From assembly GCA_937894775.1 (NCBI GenBank), contig CALAXC010000320.1, positions 1 to 51,480 on the forward strand: a DNA stretch of 51,480 nt. Direction: 5' to 3'. The notes beneath the pieces are model-generated. The model made no database searches. It was not told where the DNA came from and saw only the letters and a program-made list of their open reading frames with translations. Below are positions 7,334 through 16,681 of the stretch, piece after piece (positions within the stretch are counted from its first letter, which is position 1; each line of letters starts with the position of its first letter). A program made the position numbers and the translations under genes. Source of the stretch: an uncultured Clostridia bacterium (GTDB lineage Bacteria; Bacillota; Clostridia; Oscillospirales; CAG-272).

Positions 7334-9583
7334 TTAGAGTCTGTACTGAATTTCTGTTACTATACTCGATGCAAATCCAACGAGTCGTCCAAGCAACATT
7401 GAGAACAAAAGTACTATAAACATAATACAGATCATACCTACCAAAGTAGCAATCGTTGTAATTATGTTCTTTCCTATCGTATAATCGTGCGTTATCATTA
7501 TTCCGAAGAACAAAAGCATTCCGAGCCATATAAAGCCCAACGTTGTAATAAGCGTGATTATCTTTGTTTCAGAAGCAAGTACAAAGTTCGACGCAATAGT
7601 TGCGGGAATCATTGTAAGTATCATCGGGAGCAAAGCATAAGTCGACGCAACATAAACGTCCTTAAGACTTCCTTCTCCGTCAAAGAGAGTTGTAATACAC
7701 CAGTTAGCAATTATCCACAGCGCGAGAGGAATGCACACACTGAGTATTGCACCCCAAACAGAGATATATTTGCCTTGAGGATTGGTAACATATCCCGAAC
7801 CTATCGACTGATAATATATCGTAACGATAGCTATCAAAAGATATGTAGTACCCGCTCTTACCGAGCCTCGTTTTTCATGTTTAAGATCCCAGAATCCGTC
7901 AAACGGATGAAGGATCAAATGGAAACCAAACAAGAGCTCCTGAAGATAGGTTCTCTTTTCTCCGCTCACAGCAACCTTTTTATTGATCTTGGTAGTTACC
8001 TTTACAAACCAGATCAAAAGGAAGCAAACCACAGCTATTATCAACGGAATAGTCCAAAGATAATTAGATACCCACTGTTGACGGAGCTCGCTGTATGCAT
8101 TTGAATAATTCTCGGTATCGTAAGCATACTTGTACTGTTCGACAGCGCCCTCATAATCGTGGCTTCTGTAAAGAGCATTACCTATACCGATATAAGCCGC
8201 ATCAAAGTTTGAGTTTCTCTTAAGAACCTCAGTCCAGTCAGCTATTGCCGCATCATATCTACGGGCATTCTGATTTTCAAGAGCAGCTACAAGCACATCA
8301 CCGTACTCTGTTCTGTTATAAACGGTAAATGAACCCTTATTGGAATTAAGCAAAAGCATTGAGCTTCCCTGATAAGTTATCGCGTTAAGGGCATCTTTAG
8401 GAATATTTCCAAGAAGCTCTCCCGTATCACCAAAAGCAAAAAGGAGATTTCCGTCAAAGTCATAGGTAAATACCTTACTTCTCTTATTGTCTATAATAGA
8501 CCAAGTATTTTCAGGACCTATCGCAACGTCAACGACCTTCGAAGGACCTGAAGGAGGCGCGTCTGTATTATTGTTTGCAGCTGTTACAGAACCGGTAAAA
8601 TCAACTTCTCCCGAAGGAGGATAGAAGCCGGTTCTTCGCATAAGCTCGGAACCTGCTGCGTTAAGCATCTTAACAGGAGCGTTTGTTCCGCCTTTATCCT
8701 TGTTTCTGATAGCGTCTGAAATAGCGCTTTCATCATTGGGAGAAATAGTAACATAAATGAAATCTCCCGCAAGAGTTATATTATTTGGTGGAGGCGGCTG
8801 TTCAGTAGTATCCTTTTTCTTCTGCTCCTCTGTCTTTATCTTATCCCAGAGTTTTTCCCACGTAGATTTAATAACCGTCTGAACAGGGATATAATTCAAA
8901 TGTTCCCCTGTATCCGTCATAACGGTAATACCCTGATGGGTTGTCTGACGGTCGATAACATAAAGTCTGTCATAACGGTCTACAGCAACAGCGATCGGGT
9001 TATACGCATCATCAGGATCAATAAACTTAGCACGCGGTTTACCTATCTCGTTCAAGAAGGCACCGTTCAAATCAAAAGTAAGTATTCTCTGATTTTCAGT
9101 ATCACAAACAAATATTCTACCCGGCTCTATATTTCCGTTTACATTTTTCTCGTCAGTAATAAATACACCTTCAGGTCTGTTAAGTGTATCCAAATTACCA
9201 ATTTTATTTCTGAACGAATCTATTATAAATTTAAGTTTATAATAAGAATCAAGAACAACTACTCTGTTATTATCTCTATCCACTATATAAACATTACCGT
9301 TAGAATCTGTTTCAAGATCCTTGGGGGCTTTTATCGGAACAGCTTTCGCCTTGAGCTCTTCTTCTGAAAGCTCAGGATATATAGCACGGATCGTATTGAT
9401 ATCCGTAAGACCCATATACTCCGAGTTAACCTCTCTGTCCGGTACATAAGCATCGGGAGAACGAAGAGCCTGACCGTTTATCGAATATGTGTAGGTATAA
9501 TAAGGTGTACCTGCACTTATAGGAAGAGCCAAAACAGTTATCAGAGCAATCACAACAGCTATAATTGATATTGCTTTTTTCAT
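7334..9583 (-). CDS. NHL-repeat / TPR / YIP1-like membrane protein
   Basis: A 749-residue multidomain protein. It has a signal peptide (1-24), then NHL beta-propeller-like repeats (about 80-410) with units such as PKDLETDSNGNVYIVDRDNN and VAVDRYDRLYVIDR. A TPR pair follows (about 430-500: RYDAAIADWTEVLKRNSNFDAAY, then DYEGAVEQYKYAY). A transmembrane helix lies near 508-530. The C-terminal domain (about 555-749) has several membrane helices and resembles the YIP1 family (HPFDGFWDLKHEKRG start). The propeller and TPR would lie outside the membrane. It sits between the two permease pairs, preceded by AAGGAGG. The function is not known; a sensor, scaffold or assembly factor for the importer is an inference. 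Confidence 0.8.
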   Translation of the reverse strand: MKKAISIIAVVIALITVLALPISAGTPYYTYTYSINGQALRSPDAYVPDREVNSEYMGLTDINTIRAIYPELSEEELKAKAVPIKAPKDLETDSNGNVYIVDRDNNRVVVLDSYYKLKFIIDSFRNKIGNLDTLNRPEGVFITDEKNVNGNIEPGRIFVCDTENQRILTFDLNGAFLNEIGKPRAKFIDPDDAYNPIAVAVDRYDRLYVIDRQTTHQGITVMTDTGEHLNYIPVQTVIKSTWEKLWDKIKTEEQKKKDTTEQPPPPNNITLAGDFIYVTISPNDESAISDAIRNKDKGGTNAPVKMLNAAGSELMRRTGFYPPSGEVDFTGSVTAANNNTDAPPSGPSKVVDVAIGPENTWSIIDNKRSKVFTYDFDGNLLFAFGDTGELLGNIPKDALNAITYQGSSMLLLNSNKGSFTVYNRTEYGDVLVAALENQNARRYDAAIADWTEVLKRNSNFDAAYIGIGNALYRSHDYEGAVEQYKYAYDTENYSNAYSELRQQWVSNYLWTIPLIIAVVCFLLIWFVKVTTKINKKVAVSGEKRTYLQELLFGFHLILHPFDGFWDLKHEKRGSVRAGTTYLLIAIVTIYYQSIGSGYVTNPQGKYISVWGAILSVCIPLALWIIANWCITTLFDGEGSLKDVYVASTYALLPMILTMIPATIASNFVLASETKIITLITTLGFIWLGMLLFFGIMITHDYTIGKNIITTIATLVGMICIMFIVLLFSMLLGRLVGFASSIVTEIQYRL

Positions 9584-9599
9584 TTTTCTCCTCCTTAAA

Positions 9600-10472
9600 T
9601 CAGTCTTTCATTCCACTCGAGCCCATCGTTTCGATGATGTTCGACTGAGATACAACGAATACGAGTATCGGAACCGCCATCATTACCACGGTTGCCGCCG
9701 CACTTGCGCCCGCACGTCTGATACCGCCGGCGGTGATCTGACCTATTGCGTAGTTAAGCGACTTGAGCTGTTCGGAATGTATGTAGATCGAAGAACCTTG
9801 GTTCCAAAGATCTTTAAACGAATAAACTATAAGCGTCAGCCATCCGGGTTTAACCATAGGCATCGCAATCGTCCAGAATGTTTTAAGCTCTCCTGCGCCG
9901 TCAAGACGCGCACTTTCGAGCACCGAATCGTTTACGTTGGATTCCATAAACTGCTTCATAAGGTAAAGACCAAGTGTCGAACCCCACGCAGGGATAATGA
10001 TCGCAAAGTAGGTATCTACCATATGGAATGCACTCATCAATATAAAGCTACATATTGCAGTTACAGTCTGGTGGAACATAAGCGAGGTTCTTACCATTCT
10101 GAACATTCCCTTTCCGCCCGGGAACTTGATCTTCGCCATTGCGTAAGCCGCAAGAGAAGCAAAGAATAAGTGTCCTACCGTACCTGCTATAGAAGTAAAT
10201 ACGGTATTAAATATATATCGTGAGAAAGGAACCATGTTTCCGCTCATAAGCGTAAACAAGTCTTTAAAGTTGTTAGGCGTCGGATTTACGACGTAAAAAC
10301 GCGGGGGGAACATCCAAAGCTCGTCAAGAGGTTTGAATGCCTGAATAACGCAGTAATACATAGGAATGAACATAAATGCTCCGAGTATAACAAGAATAAA
10401 TGTTATTCCCGCGTCTCCTCCTCGGGATCGCGCAAATACGACTTTATGTCTTCGTGTTCTTAACTTTGCCAT
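9600..10472 (-). CDS. Carbohydrate ABC transporter permease, MalG type
   Basis: A 290-residue permease of normal MalG length with six hydrophobic segments and an EAA-type loop (ESARLDGAGELKTFWTIAMP). It pairs with the gene at 10474-11421: the upstream stop codon and this ATG are separated by one base, so the two are translationally coupled. An AAGGTGGGA site lies over the end of the upstream gene. It is the first of two permease pairs in the operon. Its sequence differs strongly from the permease at 1318-2589, so the pairs are not a recent tandem duplication. Confidence 0.92.
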   Translation of the reverse strand: MAKLRTRRHKVVFARSRGGDAGITFILVILGAFMFIPMYYCVIQAFKPLDELWMFPPRFYVVNPTPNNFKDLFTLMSGNMVPFSRYIFNTVFTSIAGTVGHLFFASLAAYAMAKIKFPGGKGMFRMVRTSLMFHQTVTAICSFILMSAFHMVDTYFAIIIPAWGSTLGLYLMKQFMESNVNDSVLESARLDGAGELKTFWTIAMPMVKPGWLTLIVYSFKDLWNQGSSIYIHSEQLKSLNYAIGQITAGGIRRAGASAAATVVMMAVPILVFVVSQSNIIETMGSSGMKD

Positions 10473-10473
10473 T

Positions 10474-11421
10474 TTACGATCCCACCTTCGAAATTACTTT
10501 CTTTACTATCGAGTTAGCTCCTACCATTACCACGAAAAGGATTACCGCGATAGCCGAGGCATAACCGGTTTCAAATCGGCTGCCTCCGTAGTCGTTAAGA
10601 TGATGCACTATAGTATGCGCCGCATAGTCTACAGATGGGAATCCGCAGAGTGCGTCAACAACAGCACCGAATCCGAACGAACCTGTGATAGCCATTATAG
10701 CACCGAACATAAGCTGGTCTTTCATATTCGGCAATGTGATATAATAAAGCTCCTGCCATCTGTTTCGAACACCGTCAACCGCGCCCGCCTCAAACTGTGC
10801 TTTATCAATTCCCTGAAGACCTGCGATAAACGCAAGGAAGGAAGTTCCAAGCGAGGTCCAAAGAGCAACTATAATACACAGAGGCATTACGTAGTCGGCA
10901 TCTTCGAAGAAGGCGATTTCGGTATCAATCGCTCCCATTTCAAGAAGCATCGCGTTTGCCCAACCGTAACGGTCAGACGAGAAGAGTGTCTTCCAGATAA
11001 GGTATGCGTTACCCGAAATGGAAGGCGCATAGAATATAAGAGTAACGACCGCTCTTATTTTCGGTGAAAGCTCGTTTATAAACCAAGCTACAAGGAACGA
11101 CATTATGTAGGAAACAGGTCCTACTATCGCCGCAAATATCAATGTATTCTGACAAGCTATTATAAAGATATCGTCATCAAGGAAGAGTCTTATATAGTTA
11201 TCGGCTCCAACGAAATCGGGTATCTGAAGAAGGTTAAAGTTTGTTAAACTTAAAACCGCAGAAAGAACGACCGGCAGTATAGTGAAGCACGTAAAGATTA
11301 TCATAAAGGGGGCTACCATAAGATATGCCGCTTTATTTCTTTTTATCTCGTGCCAAGTCCACTGTGCCTTAGACATTTCGTTCCGCGCAACAGCTTGCTT
11401 TTTTTCTGTTTTTCGAGACAT
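10474..11421 (-). CDS. Sugar ABC transporter permease, MalF type
   Basis: A 315-residue permease with a positively charged N-terminus, six predicted membrane segments and an EAA-type loop (QFEAGAVDGVRNRWQELYYI). It is the gene immediately after the solute-binding protein (46-base gap), the usual order in clostridial sugar importers. An AAGGAG site lies upstream of the ATG. It forms the complete membrane channel with the next gene. No nucleotide-binding subunit is in the operon. Confidence 0.92.
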   Translation of the reverse strand: MSRKTEKKQAVARNEMSKAQWTWHEIKRNKAAYLMVAPFMIIFTCFTILPVVLSAVLSLTNFNLLQIPDFVGADNYIRLFLDDDIFIIACQNTLIFAAIVGPVSYIMSFLVAWFINELSPKIRAVVTLIFYAPSISGNAYLIWKTLFSSDRYGWANAMLLEMGAIDTEIAFFEDADYVMPLCIIVALWTSLGTSFLAFIAGLQGIDKAQFEAGAVDGVRNRWQELYYITLPNMKDQLMFGAIMAITGSFGFGAVVDALCGFPSVDYAAHTIVHHLNDYGGSRFETGYASAIAVILFVVMVGANSIVKKVISKVGS

Positions 11422-11467
11422 CAGTCTTTTCTCCTTCGATTTATTTCTTCAATATTATTAATAATAA

Positions 11468-14400
11468 TTATTTATACTGTTCGTATTCTCTAAGACGCTT
11501 TGCTGCAGCATCAAGCTTATCAGCCGCTGTCTTGAAGAGTTCTCCATTGAGCTTTCTGAGGCTTTCGGAGAGAGCTTCGATCTCTGCGTAATCCTCCGTC
11601 TCATAGTCTTTTATCTCTTTAAGAACAGAATTCACAACATTATCATAAGTTGAAGAATAATTTGCGCTCTGTCGAGCTTCGTCGAGAGCCGCCTCTGCTT
11701 CCTGCATACGCTTTATAGCAAGAGTCGACTGCTTCTTTTCGGTGTCAAGCGTTTCAAGTCCAAACTCGTCACGCTTTCTTGTAATTTCTTCATTAATATA
11801 ATCAATATAGCCAAGGAGGCTTTCTACAGGATTCAAATTATCATTGTAAGCATCAAGGAATGCAAACTTGGTATAACGTCCGATAATGTACGCACCGGGA
11901 TAATTAGGAATAGCAGCAAGATTATTGAACTGTTCGGAAATATGTGAATATTCCTGACGAGTCCAAGGTAAGCTCTCAAGAGCGACCTTATTCGCTGTTG
12001 CGTGCTTAGCGGAAGGACCGAGAATAGCAACCATTTCATTGGAATAGTCTATCTGACAGTCAGCGCCAACATACCACTTCATAAACTCCCAAGAGTTCTT
12101 TGCGTGAGCGACTTCAGCTTCATCGCTGTAATCGTAAGCAATAAGAACTACCGCGCTTACACCCGATACAGAGTCATTGTTTATATTACCATCTTCATCG
12201 GGAACACCGGGCAACGGATAGAAGGACCACAAGCCTTCGATCTCGGTAGCGAATACCTTAAGCTGGTTATACGTTCCTGTATAATCCGCAAATCCGATAG
12301 GCATTTCACCTGTTCTGAAACGGTTTGCGAAATCATACTGATATGGGAATGAATACATCGTAAACATTTCACACATCGTTTCAAATGCAGTAAGTGCTAC
12401 GTTAGAATCAAGATTGATTCTCATTCCGTCATCCGCAAAAAGCTCTCCGCCCATCTGATATATAAAGATGTTGGAATCCGAGCTCATCGCAATTTCCATA
12501 TTATTCGCCTGAAGAACAGGAACGGTTTCCTTAACATCGTCCCAAGTTTTTGGAACCTCTATGTCAAGCTCCGCAAGAATATCTTCGCGGACAAACATCA
12601 TCGGGAATCCCTGAGTTTCAGGCAATCCGTAACAGTGAGGATCATCCTGAGGTCTTCCCTCTCCACAGTTTTCGTGACCTTCATTCTTCTTGAGCGAGCC
12701 ATCCTTTCGGGTAATAGTTTCACCCGCACACTCGATCTCAAGAACCATCATAGCTTCTTCGTTAAAGTTCGATCTTGCCTCTTCAAAGCCTTCCATACTT
12801 TCAATAGGAGCAAGCGCACCGCGAATAGCGTAGTTGATTACATCTCCCGATCCAAGTCCAAGATAAACATCAGGACCTTTGTTAGCAAGAATTGAAGGAA
12901 GCAACGTTCCGCCTGCAACGAGCTTAAGATTTACCGTCACTCCGGTTTCTTTTGTGAAGTTGTTATTTATAAGGTTTCTTATAACCTGAGACTGGTCACG
13001 TCCGTACGCCAACCAAACCTCAACCGTCTCGTCAGTAAAGTCCTCGGTAAGAGCACCCATTCTGTCATAGTTTCTGAAGAAGCTCTGCCAGAATCCGCTA
13101 AGCTCGTGCCAAAGCGATGCAAAGAATCCCGCAGACGCCTTGGGAAGCTCCGACTCTACGCTCTGAACCGTAATATAGTCAAGCATCAAAGGCTGAGTTT
13201 TTGCATCTCCGAGCCAAGTTCCAAGAGAACCTATATAGGTTTTAAGCTGTGTAAGGTTCTTTGCAACCTCAGCCTCATCGGTACTCATATCGTGGAGAAG
13301 CATAGAAACGTTCTCAAGAGTAGCTGTCATAGAACTCTTTGAAGAGTCTTTAAGAAGCTCATCTATAATACAGACAAATCCTGTTTCAGGATCTGAAACC
13401 GCGATCTCTTCATACTGGTCATACATATCCGCCATAGTACGCGGGATCTTTTTAAAGAAATCGTATCCGTCAAAATCTTTATCGGGGGAGGTTCCTGTAA
13501 TTTTCAATATATCAAGATAATCGGAGTTGATCGAGTCAAGTACCTTCTGCACACGGCTTACGATATTGCCCATCGCTCCAAGAGATACTTCAAGTCGGAT
13601 GGTGTACTGAACACCCGCTTCGAAATAAAACTCAAAATTTGTCTTTCCGTCGGAAAGATAAGACGTCTGCCAGTTATCGTTGTAGTTAAACTTAAGACGT
13701 GTTGCTTCCGCAAACGGAATTCCGTCGTAATATCCCTTATCTCCCTGCTTTGCTCCATCACTGTAAATGTAGAGAACTCGGGAGGTAGACATACCTTCAA
13801 GCACATTCTGCTTGTAACGTGTAGCAAAGCTATACATACCGCTCGTGCTTACAGTAAACTTATATTCAACCCACTGACCTACCGTCTGCCACTTTTCTCC
13901 GCCCACGGTGTTGAGATAAGTTTTATCGGTAGCAACGGGAGAGTTTACAGCACTCGTGGTATCCGCCAAAGGATACACTGTCTGGTCAGAAACACCTGCA
14001 AAATACTCGGATTCTATCTTGACCTTACCCGTTCCCTTGGGAGCTCCCGCAAGACCTGCAAGATACTGCTCATAAGTAATATAATTTGCAGCAGGAACAA
14101 GATCGATCTTAGAAATAACTACAGGTTCGTTTACTCCTTCAAGAGTGAGTGTTGTTTCGCCTGTATCCTCATCAGGGCCTATAACAATTGCAAAAGGCTC
14201 TTGAATAAATCCGTTAGAATCCTTAAACGTGTAAGTGCTCCACTTCGGTGAAGTGTTAAGGCTTTCTCGTATTTCATTATTATCGATATCTGACGTGAAG
14301 AATCTGAGTGCGTATTTATCAACAAACGCTGTATTGGTCTCGGTCCATGACTTCGGATACGAACAAACAAGGTAACTCTTATCTTCAACTGTTTCTATCT

Positions 14401-15064
14401 TAGCATCTGCAAATCCCGCTTCAATAGCCTCTGCCTTAAGTGCTTCGGGATCCATCTTCTTGTCAACGAGAAGTCTTGACTCAGGATAAGGTGTAGTCCA
14501 ATACTTGGACATACTGATGTATCGAGCCTCAGAAAAAGGAACTTCTCCGTTTACAAAAAAGATTCGCTCTACATCAGCAGACTTATTATCAAACGGATAG
14601 TACTCTATGTACATATTATACTTCGCAGCCTCAGTGATCGAAGGCACTTTCCAGGTTACACTTCCCGAGTCGGGAATGTAAAGACCTTCTTTTCCGCCGC
14701 TTACAGTATTATCAACGAAGATGCCCGGAAGCCCTTTGTTAAAGGCTTTATTTTTATCAGCATCATTGGTACCTGTAAGTGTGTAAGAATTTGTATCAAA
14801 CGCAACAACATCACCCGCCTCGTTCGTGTAAACGCCATCTTTACCGACAACGGTCACAGGAGTCTTGGCAACGCCTGCTTTAACAAATTCTTCAAGCTGC
14901 ACATACTCATTGTACGAAATTGCATTCAGTAACTCCTTTATACTGGCAAGTGCGCTTTCCTCAGAGTCAACGGTTTTTGCGCTCGCAGCGACCGTCGCTC
15001 CGCCAAAAAGACACAGAACAGCCAGCAACAAAGCGGTTATTCTCTGAAATTTCGTGGTTTTCAT
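11468..15064 (-). CDS. Giant extracellular solute-binding protein with N-terminal carbohydrate-binding-like modules
   Basis: A 1198-residue exported protein. Residues 1-30 are a Sec signal peptide ending ASAK, without a lipobox cysteine. Residues about 125-340 and 345-500 are beta-rich modules, the second resembling CBM6/35-like jelly rolls (VKIESEYF start, GQWVEYKFTVSTSGMY). Residues about 510-670 are helical. Residues about 682-1095 are a family-1 sugar-binding fold, starting VEVWLAYGRDQSQVI and including KGPDVYLGLGSGDVINYA and PKTWDDV. The tail (1110-1198) is helical and charged. Ordinary binding proteins are 420-550 residues; long forms with a similar N-terminus occur in Paenibacillus-type gene sets. 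It is the first gene of the operon, with a strong GAGGGGGGA site. Confidence 0.88.
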   Translation of the reverse strand: MKTTKFQRITALLLAVLCLFGGATVAASAKTVDSEESALASIKELLNAISYNEYVQLEEFVKAGVAKTPVTVVGKDGVYTNEAGDVVAFDTNSYTLTGTNDADKNKAFNKGLPGIFVDNTVSGGKEGLYIPDSGSVTWKVPSITEAAKYNMYIEYYPFDNKSADVERIFFVNGEVPFSEARYISMSKYWTTPYPESRLLVDKKMDPEALKAEAIEAGFADAKIETVEDKSYLVCSYPKSWTETNTAFVDKYALRFFTSDIDNNEIRESLNTSPKWSTYTFKDSNGFIQEPFAIVIGPDEDTGETTLTLEGVNEPVVISKIDLVPAANYITYEQYLAGLAGAPKGTGKVKIESEYFAGVSDQTVYPLADTTSAVNSPVATDKTYLNTVGGEKWQTVGQWVEYKFTVSTSGMYSFATRYKQNVLEGMSTSRVLYIYSDGAKQGDKGYYDGIPFAEATRLKFNYNDNWQTSYLSDGKTNFEFYFEAGVQYTIRLEVSLGAMGNIVSRVQKVLDSINSDYLDILKITGTSPDKDFDGYDFFKKIPRTMADMYDQYEEIAVSDPETGFVCIIDELLKDSSKSSMTATLENVSMLLHDMSTDEAEVAKNLTQLKTYIGSLGTWLGDAKTQPLMLDYITVQSVESELPKASAGFFASLWHELSGFWQSFFRNYDRMGALTEDFTDETVEVWLAYGRDQSQVIRNLINNNFTKETGVTVNLKLVAGGTLLPSILANKGPDVYLGLGSGDVINYAIRGALAPIESMEGFEEARSNFNEEAMMVLEIECAGETITRKDGSLKKNEGHENCGEGRPQDDPHCYGLPETQGFPMMFVREDILAELDIEVPKTWDDVKETVPVLQANNMEIAMSSDSNIFIYQMGGELFADDGMRINLDSNVALTAFETMCEMFTMYSFPYQYDFANRFRTGEMPIGFADYTGTYNQLKVFATEIEGLWSFYPLPGVPDEDGNINNDSVSGVSAVVLIAYDYSDEAEVAHAKNSWEFMKWYVGADCQIDYSNEMVAILGPSAKHATANKVALESLPWTRQEYSHISEQFNNLAAIPNYPGAYIIGRYTKFAFLDAYNDNLNPVESLLGYIDYINEEITRKRDEFGLETLDTEKKQSTLAIKRMQEAEAALDEARQSANYSSTYDNVVNSVLKEIKDYETEDYAEIEALSESLRKLNGELFKTAADKLDAAAKRLREYEQYK

Positions 15065-15089
15065 TTGGAATATCCCCCCTCATAAACAT

Positions 15090-15120
15090 CTCCGTGCGTT
15101 TAAGTACGTTACGCGCGGAG
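15090..15120 (-). other. Leader hairpin just upstream of the ribosome site
   Basis: CTCCGTGCG (15090-15098) pairs with CGCGCGGAG (15112-15120), with one G-T pair. It lies in the untranslated leader of the importer operon, about 10 bases upstream of the GAGGGGGGA ribosome site, so it could affect translation or mRNA stability. Confidence 0.5.
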
Positions 15121-15203
15121 GTAACATTATTTATTTCGGCAGCCGACACAACGTGCCGACATGAAAGCATAAACAGCTTCAAAAGCCGAGAAACTATGTT
15201 GAT

Positions 15204-15232
15204 ATATTATCATATAATAGGAAAAAAGTCAA
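15204..15232 (-). promoter_or_regulatory. Promoter of the ABC importer operon
   Basis: On the minus strand, a TTGACT -35 box (15227-15232) and a TAATAT -10 box (15204-15209) are separated by exactly 17 bases. It would give a leader of about 130 bases before the solute-binding protein ATG. Confidence 0.75.
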
Positions 15233-15345
15233 GTGTCCATTTAAGCAAAAACCCTTTTTAAAAGGCAAAAAAAGGTCTAAAAAAAAGTCTTGTTTTTTTC
15301 AAAAATCGTCATTTTTGCATATTGACAATCGGTATTTTTTGTTTA

Positions 15346-15362
15346 GGTAAATTAAAATTACC
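15346..15362. promoter_or_regulatory. Inverted-repeat operator candidate, copy 1
   Basis: GGTAAATTAAAATTACC is an inverted repeat of GGTAA around a 7-base AT core, followed by CC. The centre lies about 120 bases upstream of the -35 box of the importer promoter, a position that suits an activator. The regulator is unknown. Confidence 0.5.
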
Positions 15363-15448
15363 CCTTTTCTGCTCCTGTGCACCCATTCGCGGGGAATTTT
15401 TGTGCAATTATTCTATGTATTTTTTCAGTCAACAGGCTTTTTTAAAAA

Positions 15449-15465
15449 GGTAAATCAAAATTACC
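15449..15465. promoter_or_regulatory. Inverted-repeat operator candidate, copy 2
   Basis: GGTAAATCAAAATTACC differs from copy 1 at one core base and is also followed by CC. The two copies are 103 bases apart, close to ten helical turns, so bound proteins could face the same side and form a loop. Confidence 0.5.
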
Positions 15466-15703
15466 CCAAAAATTCTTTCAGTGTCTTTTTGTAACGTCAA
15501 ATCCGACAATTATTTTTGTAAAACTTGCACAATTTTTCGTTTGTTTTTTCTACACCCTAAATAAACTTTTTTAAAGCTCCAAATAAACCTTTGACGCCAT
15601 TTAAGCATTAAAAATCAACATATGTCCGATTTTCAAAGCATTTTTACTTTTATTTACATTTCTTTCTCTTTTTTACAATTCGCATTTTGATTACAATGCA
15701 AAG

Positions 15704-15735
15704 CAAAAAAAGCGAGGGAAATTCCCTCGCTTTTT
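15704..15735 (-). terminator. Terminator of the SUF-like operon
   Basis: AGCGAGGGAA pairs with TTCCCTCGCT around the centre at 15721. On the minus strand it is followed by TTTTTTT. The poly-A on the other side makes it potentially bidirectional. It starts about 10 bases after the scaffold stop codon. Confidence 0.9.
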
Positions 15736-15745
15736 CAATGCAAAA

Positions 15746-16669
15746 TCAATGCAAAAATCCATTCACTATTTCTTCTTCTGCCTCTTTTTCGCTAAGTCCC
15801 AGTGTCATAAGCTTTATAAGTTGCTCTCCCGCGATCTTGCCTATAGCCGCTTCATGAATAAGCGAAGCATCGGGATTTATCGCGAGGATCTCGGGAATAG
15901 CAGATACCGTTGCGTCATCCATTATTATAGCGTCACATTCGGTATGTCCCGAGCACCTGTTATTTCCTTTTATGCGCGATATGAATTTCTGATGTGAAAA
16001 ATCTCTCGCAACCGATCTCGATACTACGTGTGTGCCCGAATCTTCACCGTTAAGCTCGACCTCAAACTCGGTAATGGCTGTTTGTTTACCGTGTGTCATT
16101 ATTTTTTCCTGAACAATAAGCGTTGCATTTTTCGACACTTTAGCAGTCGTCTTTCTATTGGTAGAATCCACTCCCTTTATTTGTACAGTTTCCATCTCCA
16201 TATAAGAATTTTCAGCCAATTCAAGGTACGTTTCGGGATTCATAATATTTTTTCCCTCGCCATCGCCCTGACCGTAATGCTTTTCTACATACTTAACCTT
16301 TGCATTTTTTGACACAAAAAATGAGTGAACACCGCTATGCTCGGAGGCTTCTTTTCCACCATTGTGAATACCGCAACCAGCTACTATCGTAACATCACAG
16401 TCTTCACCGATATGAAAATCATTATAAACAAGTTCCTTGAGTCCGCTTTGCGAAAGTATAACAGGAATATGCATACTTTCATTTTTGGTTCCGGGTTTTA
16501 TATATATATCTATTCCGGGTTTATCGGTTTTCGCAACAATTTCAATATTCTCGGAAGAATTTTTGCCGTGAAGCTTACCGTTTACACGAATGGAATACGC
16601 TCCCTGAGGAACTTCGTGAAGCCCCGCAACCTCTTCTAATAACTTTTTCTGAATATTATCCATGCTCAT
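15746..16669 (-). CDS. SufB/SufD-family iron-sulfur cluster assembly scaffold
   Basis: A 307-residue SufB/D-family beta-helix protein. The family signature is the C-terminal block SGHTECDAIIMDDATVSAIP, then HEAAIGKIAGEQLIKLMTLG. It is shorter than SufB (about 470) or SufD (about 430), as in minimal SUF-like systems that have one scaffold protein and SufC. The start is ATG at 16667-16669, 8 bases after AGGAGG. A GTG at 16678 also fits the frame but overlaps that ribosome site. It follows the SufC-like gene by about 12 bases, forming a two-gene operon. SufE, SufU and a cysteine desulfurase are absent here. Confidence 0.88.
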   Translation of the reverse strand: MSMDNIQKKLLEEVAGLHEVPQGAYSIRVNGKLHGKNSSENIEIVAKTDKPGIDIYIKPGTKNESMHIPVILSQSGLKELVYNDFHIGEDCDVTIVAGCGIHNGGKEASEHSGVHSFFVSKNAKVKYVEKHYGQGDGEGKNIMNPETYLELAENSYMEMETVQIKGVDSTNRKTTAKVSKNATLIVQEKIMTHGKQTAITEFEVELNGEDSGTHVVSRSVARDFSHQKFISRIKGNNRCSGHTECDAIIMDDATVSAIPEILAINPDASLIHEAAIGKIAGEQLIKLMTLGLSEKEAEEEIVNGFLH

Positions 16670-16681
16670 TTGCTGCACCTC

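Larger units (their letters stand above)
15065..15703. other. Long AT-rich control region without genes
   Basis: This stretch of about 640 bases separates the solute-binding protein start from the SUF terminator. It is very AT-rich and has no credible coding frame. It holds the operon promoter (15204-15232), a leader hairpin (15090-15120) and two GGTAA-N7-TTACC motifs (15346-15362 and 15449-15465). I see no further structure that I can name. Confidence 0.7.

Noticed and set aside
16670..16678. GTG start at 16678 for the SufB/D-like gene
   Set aside because: The GTG overlaps the AGGAGG ribosome site, which is correctly spaced for the ATG at 16669.
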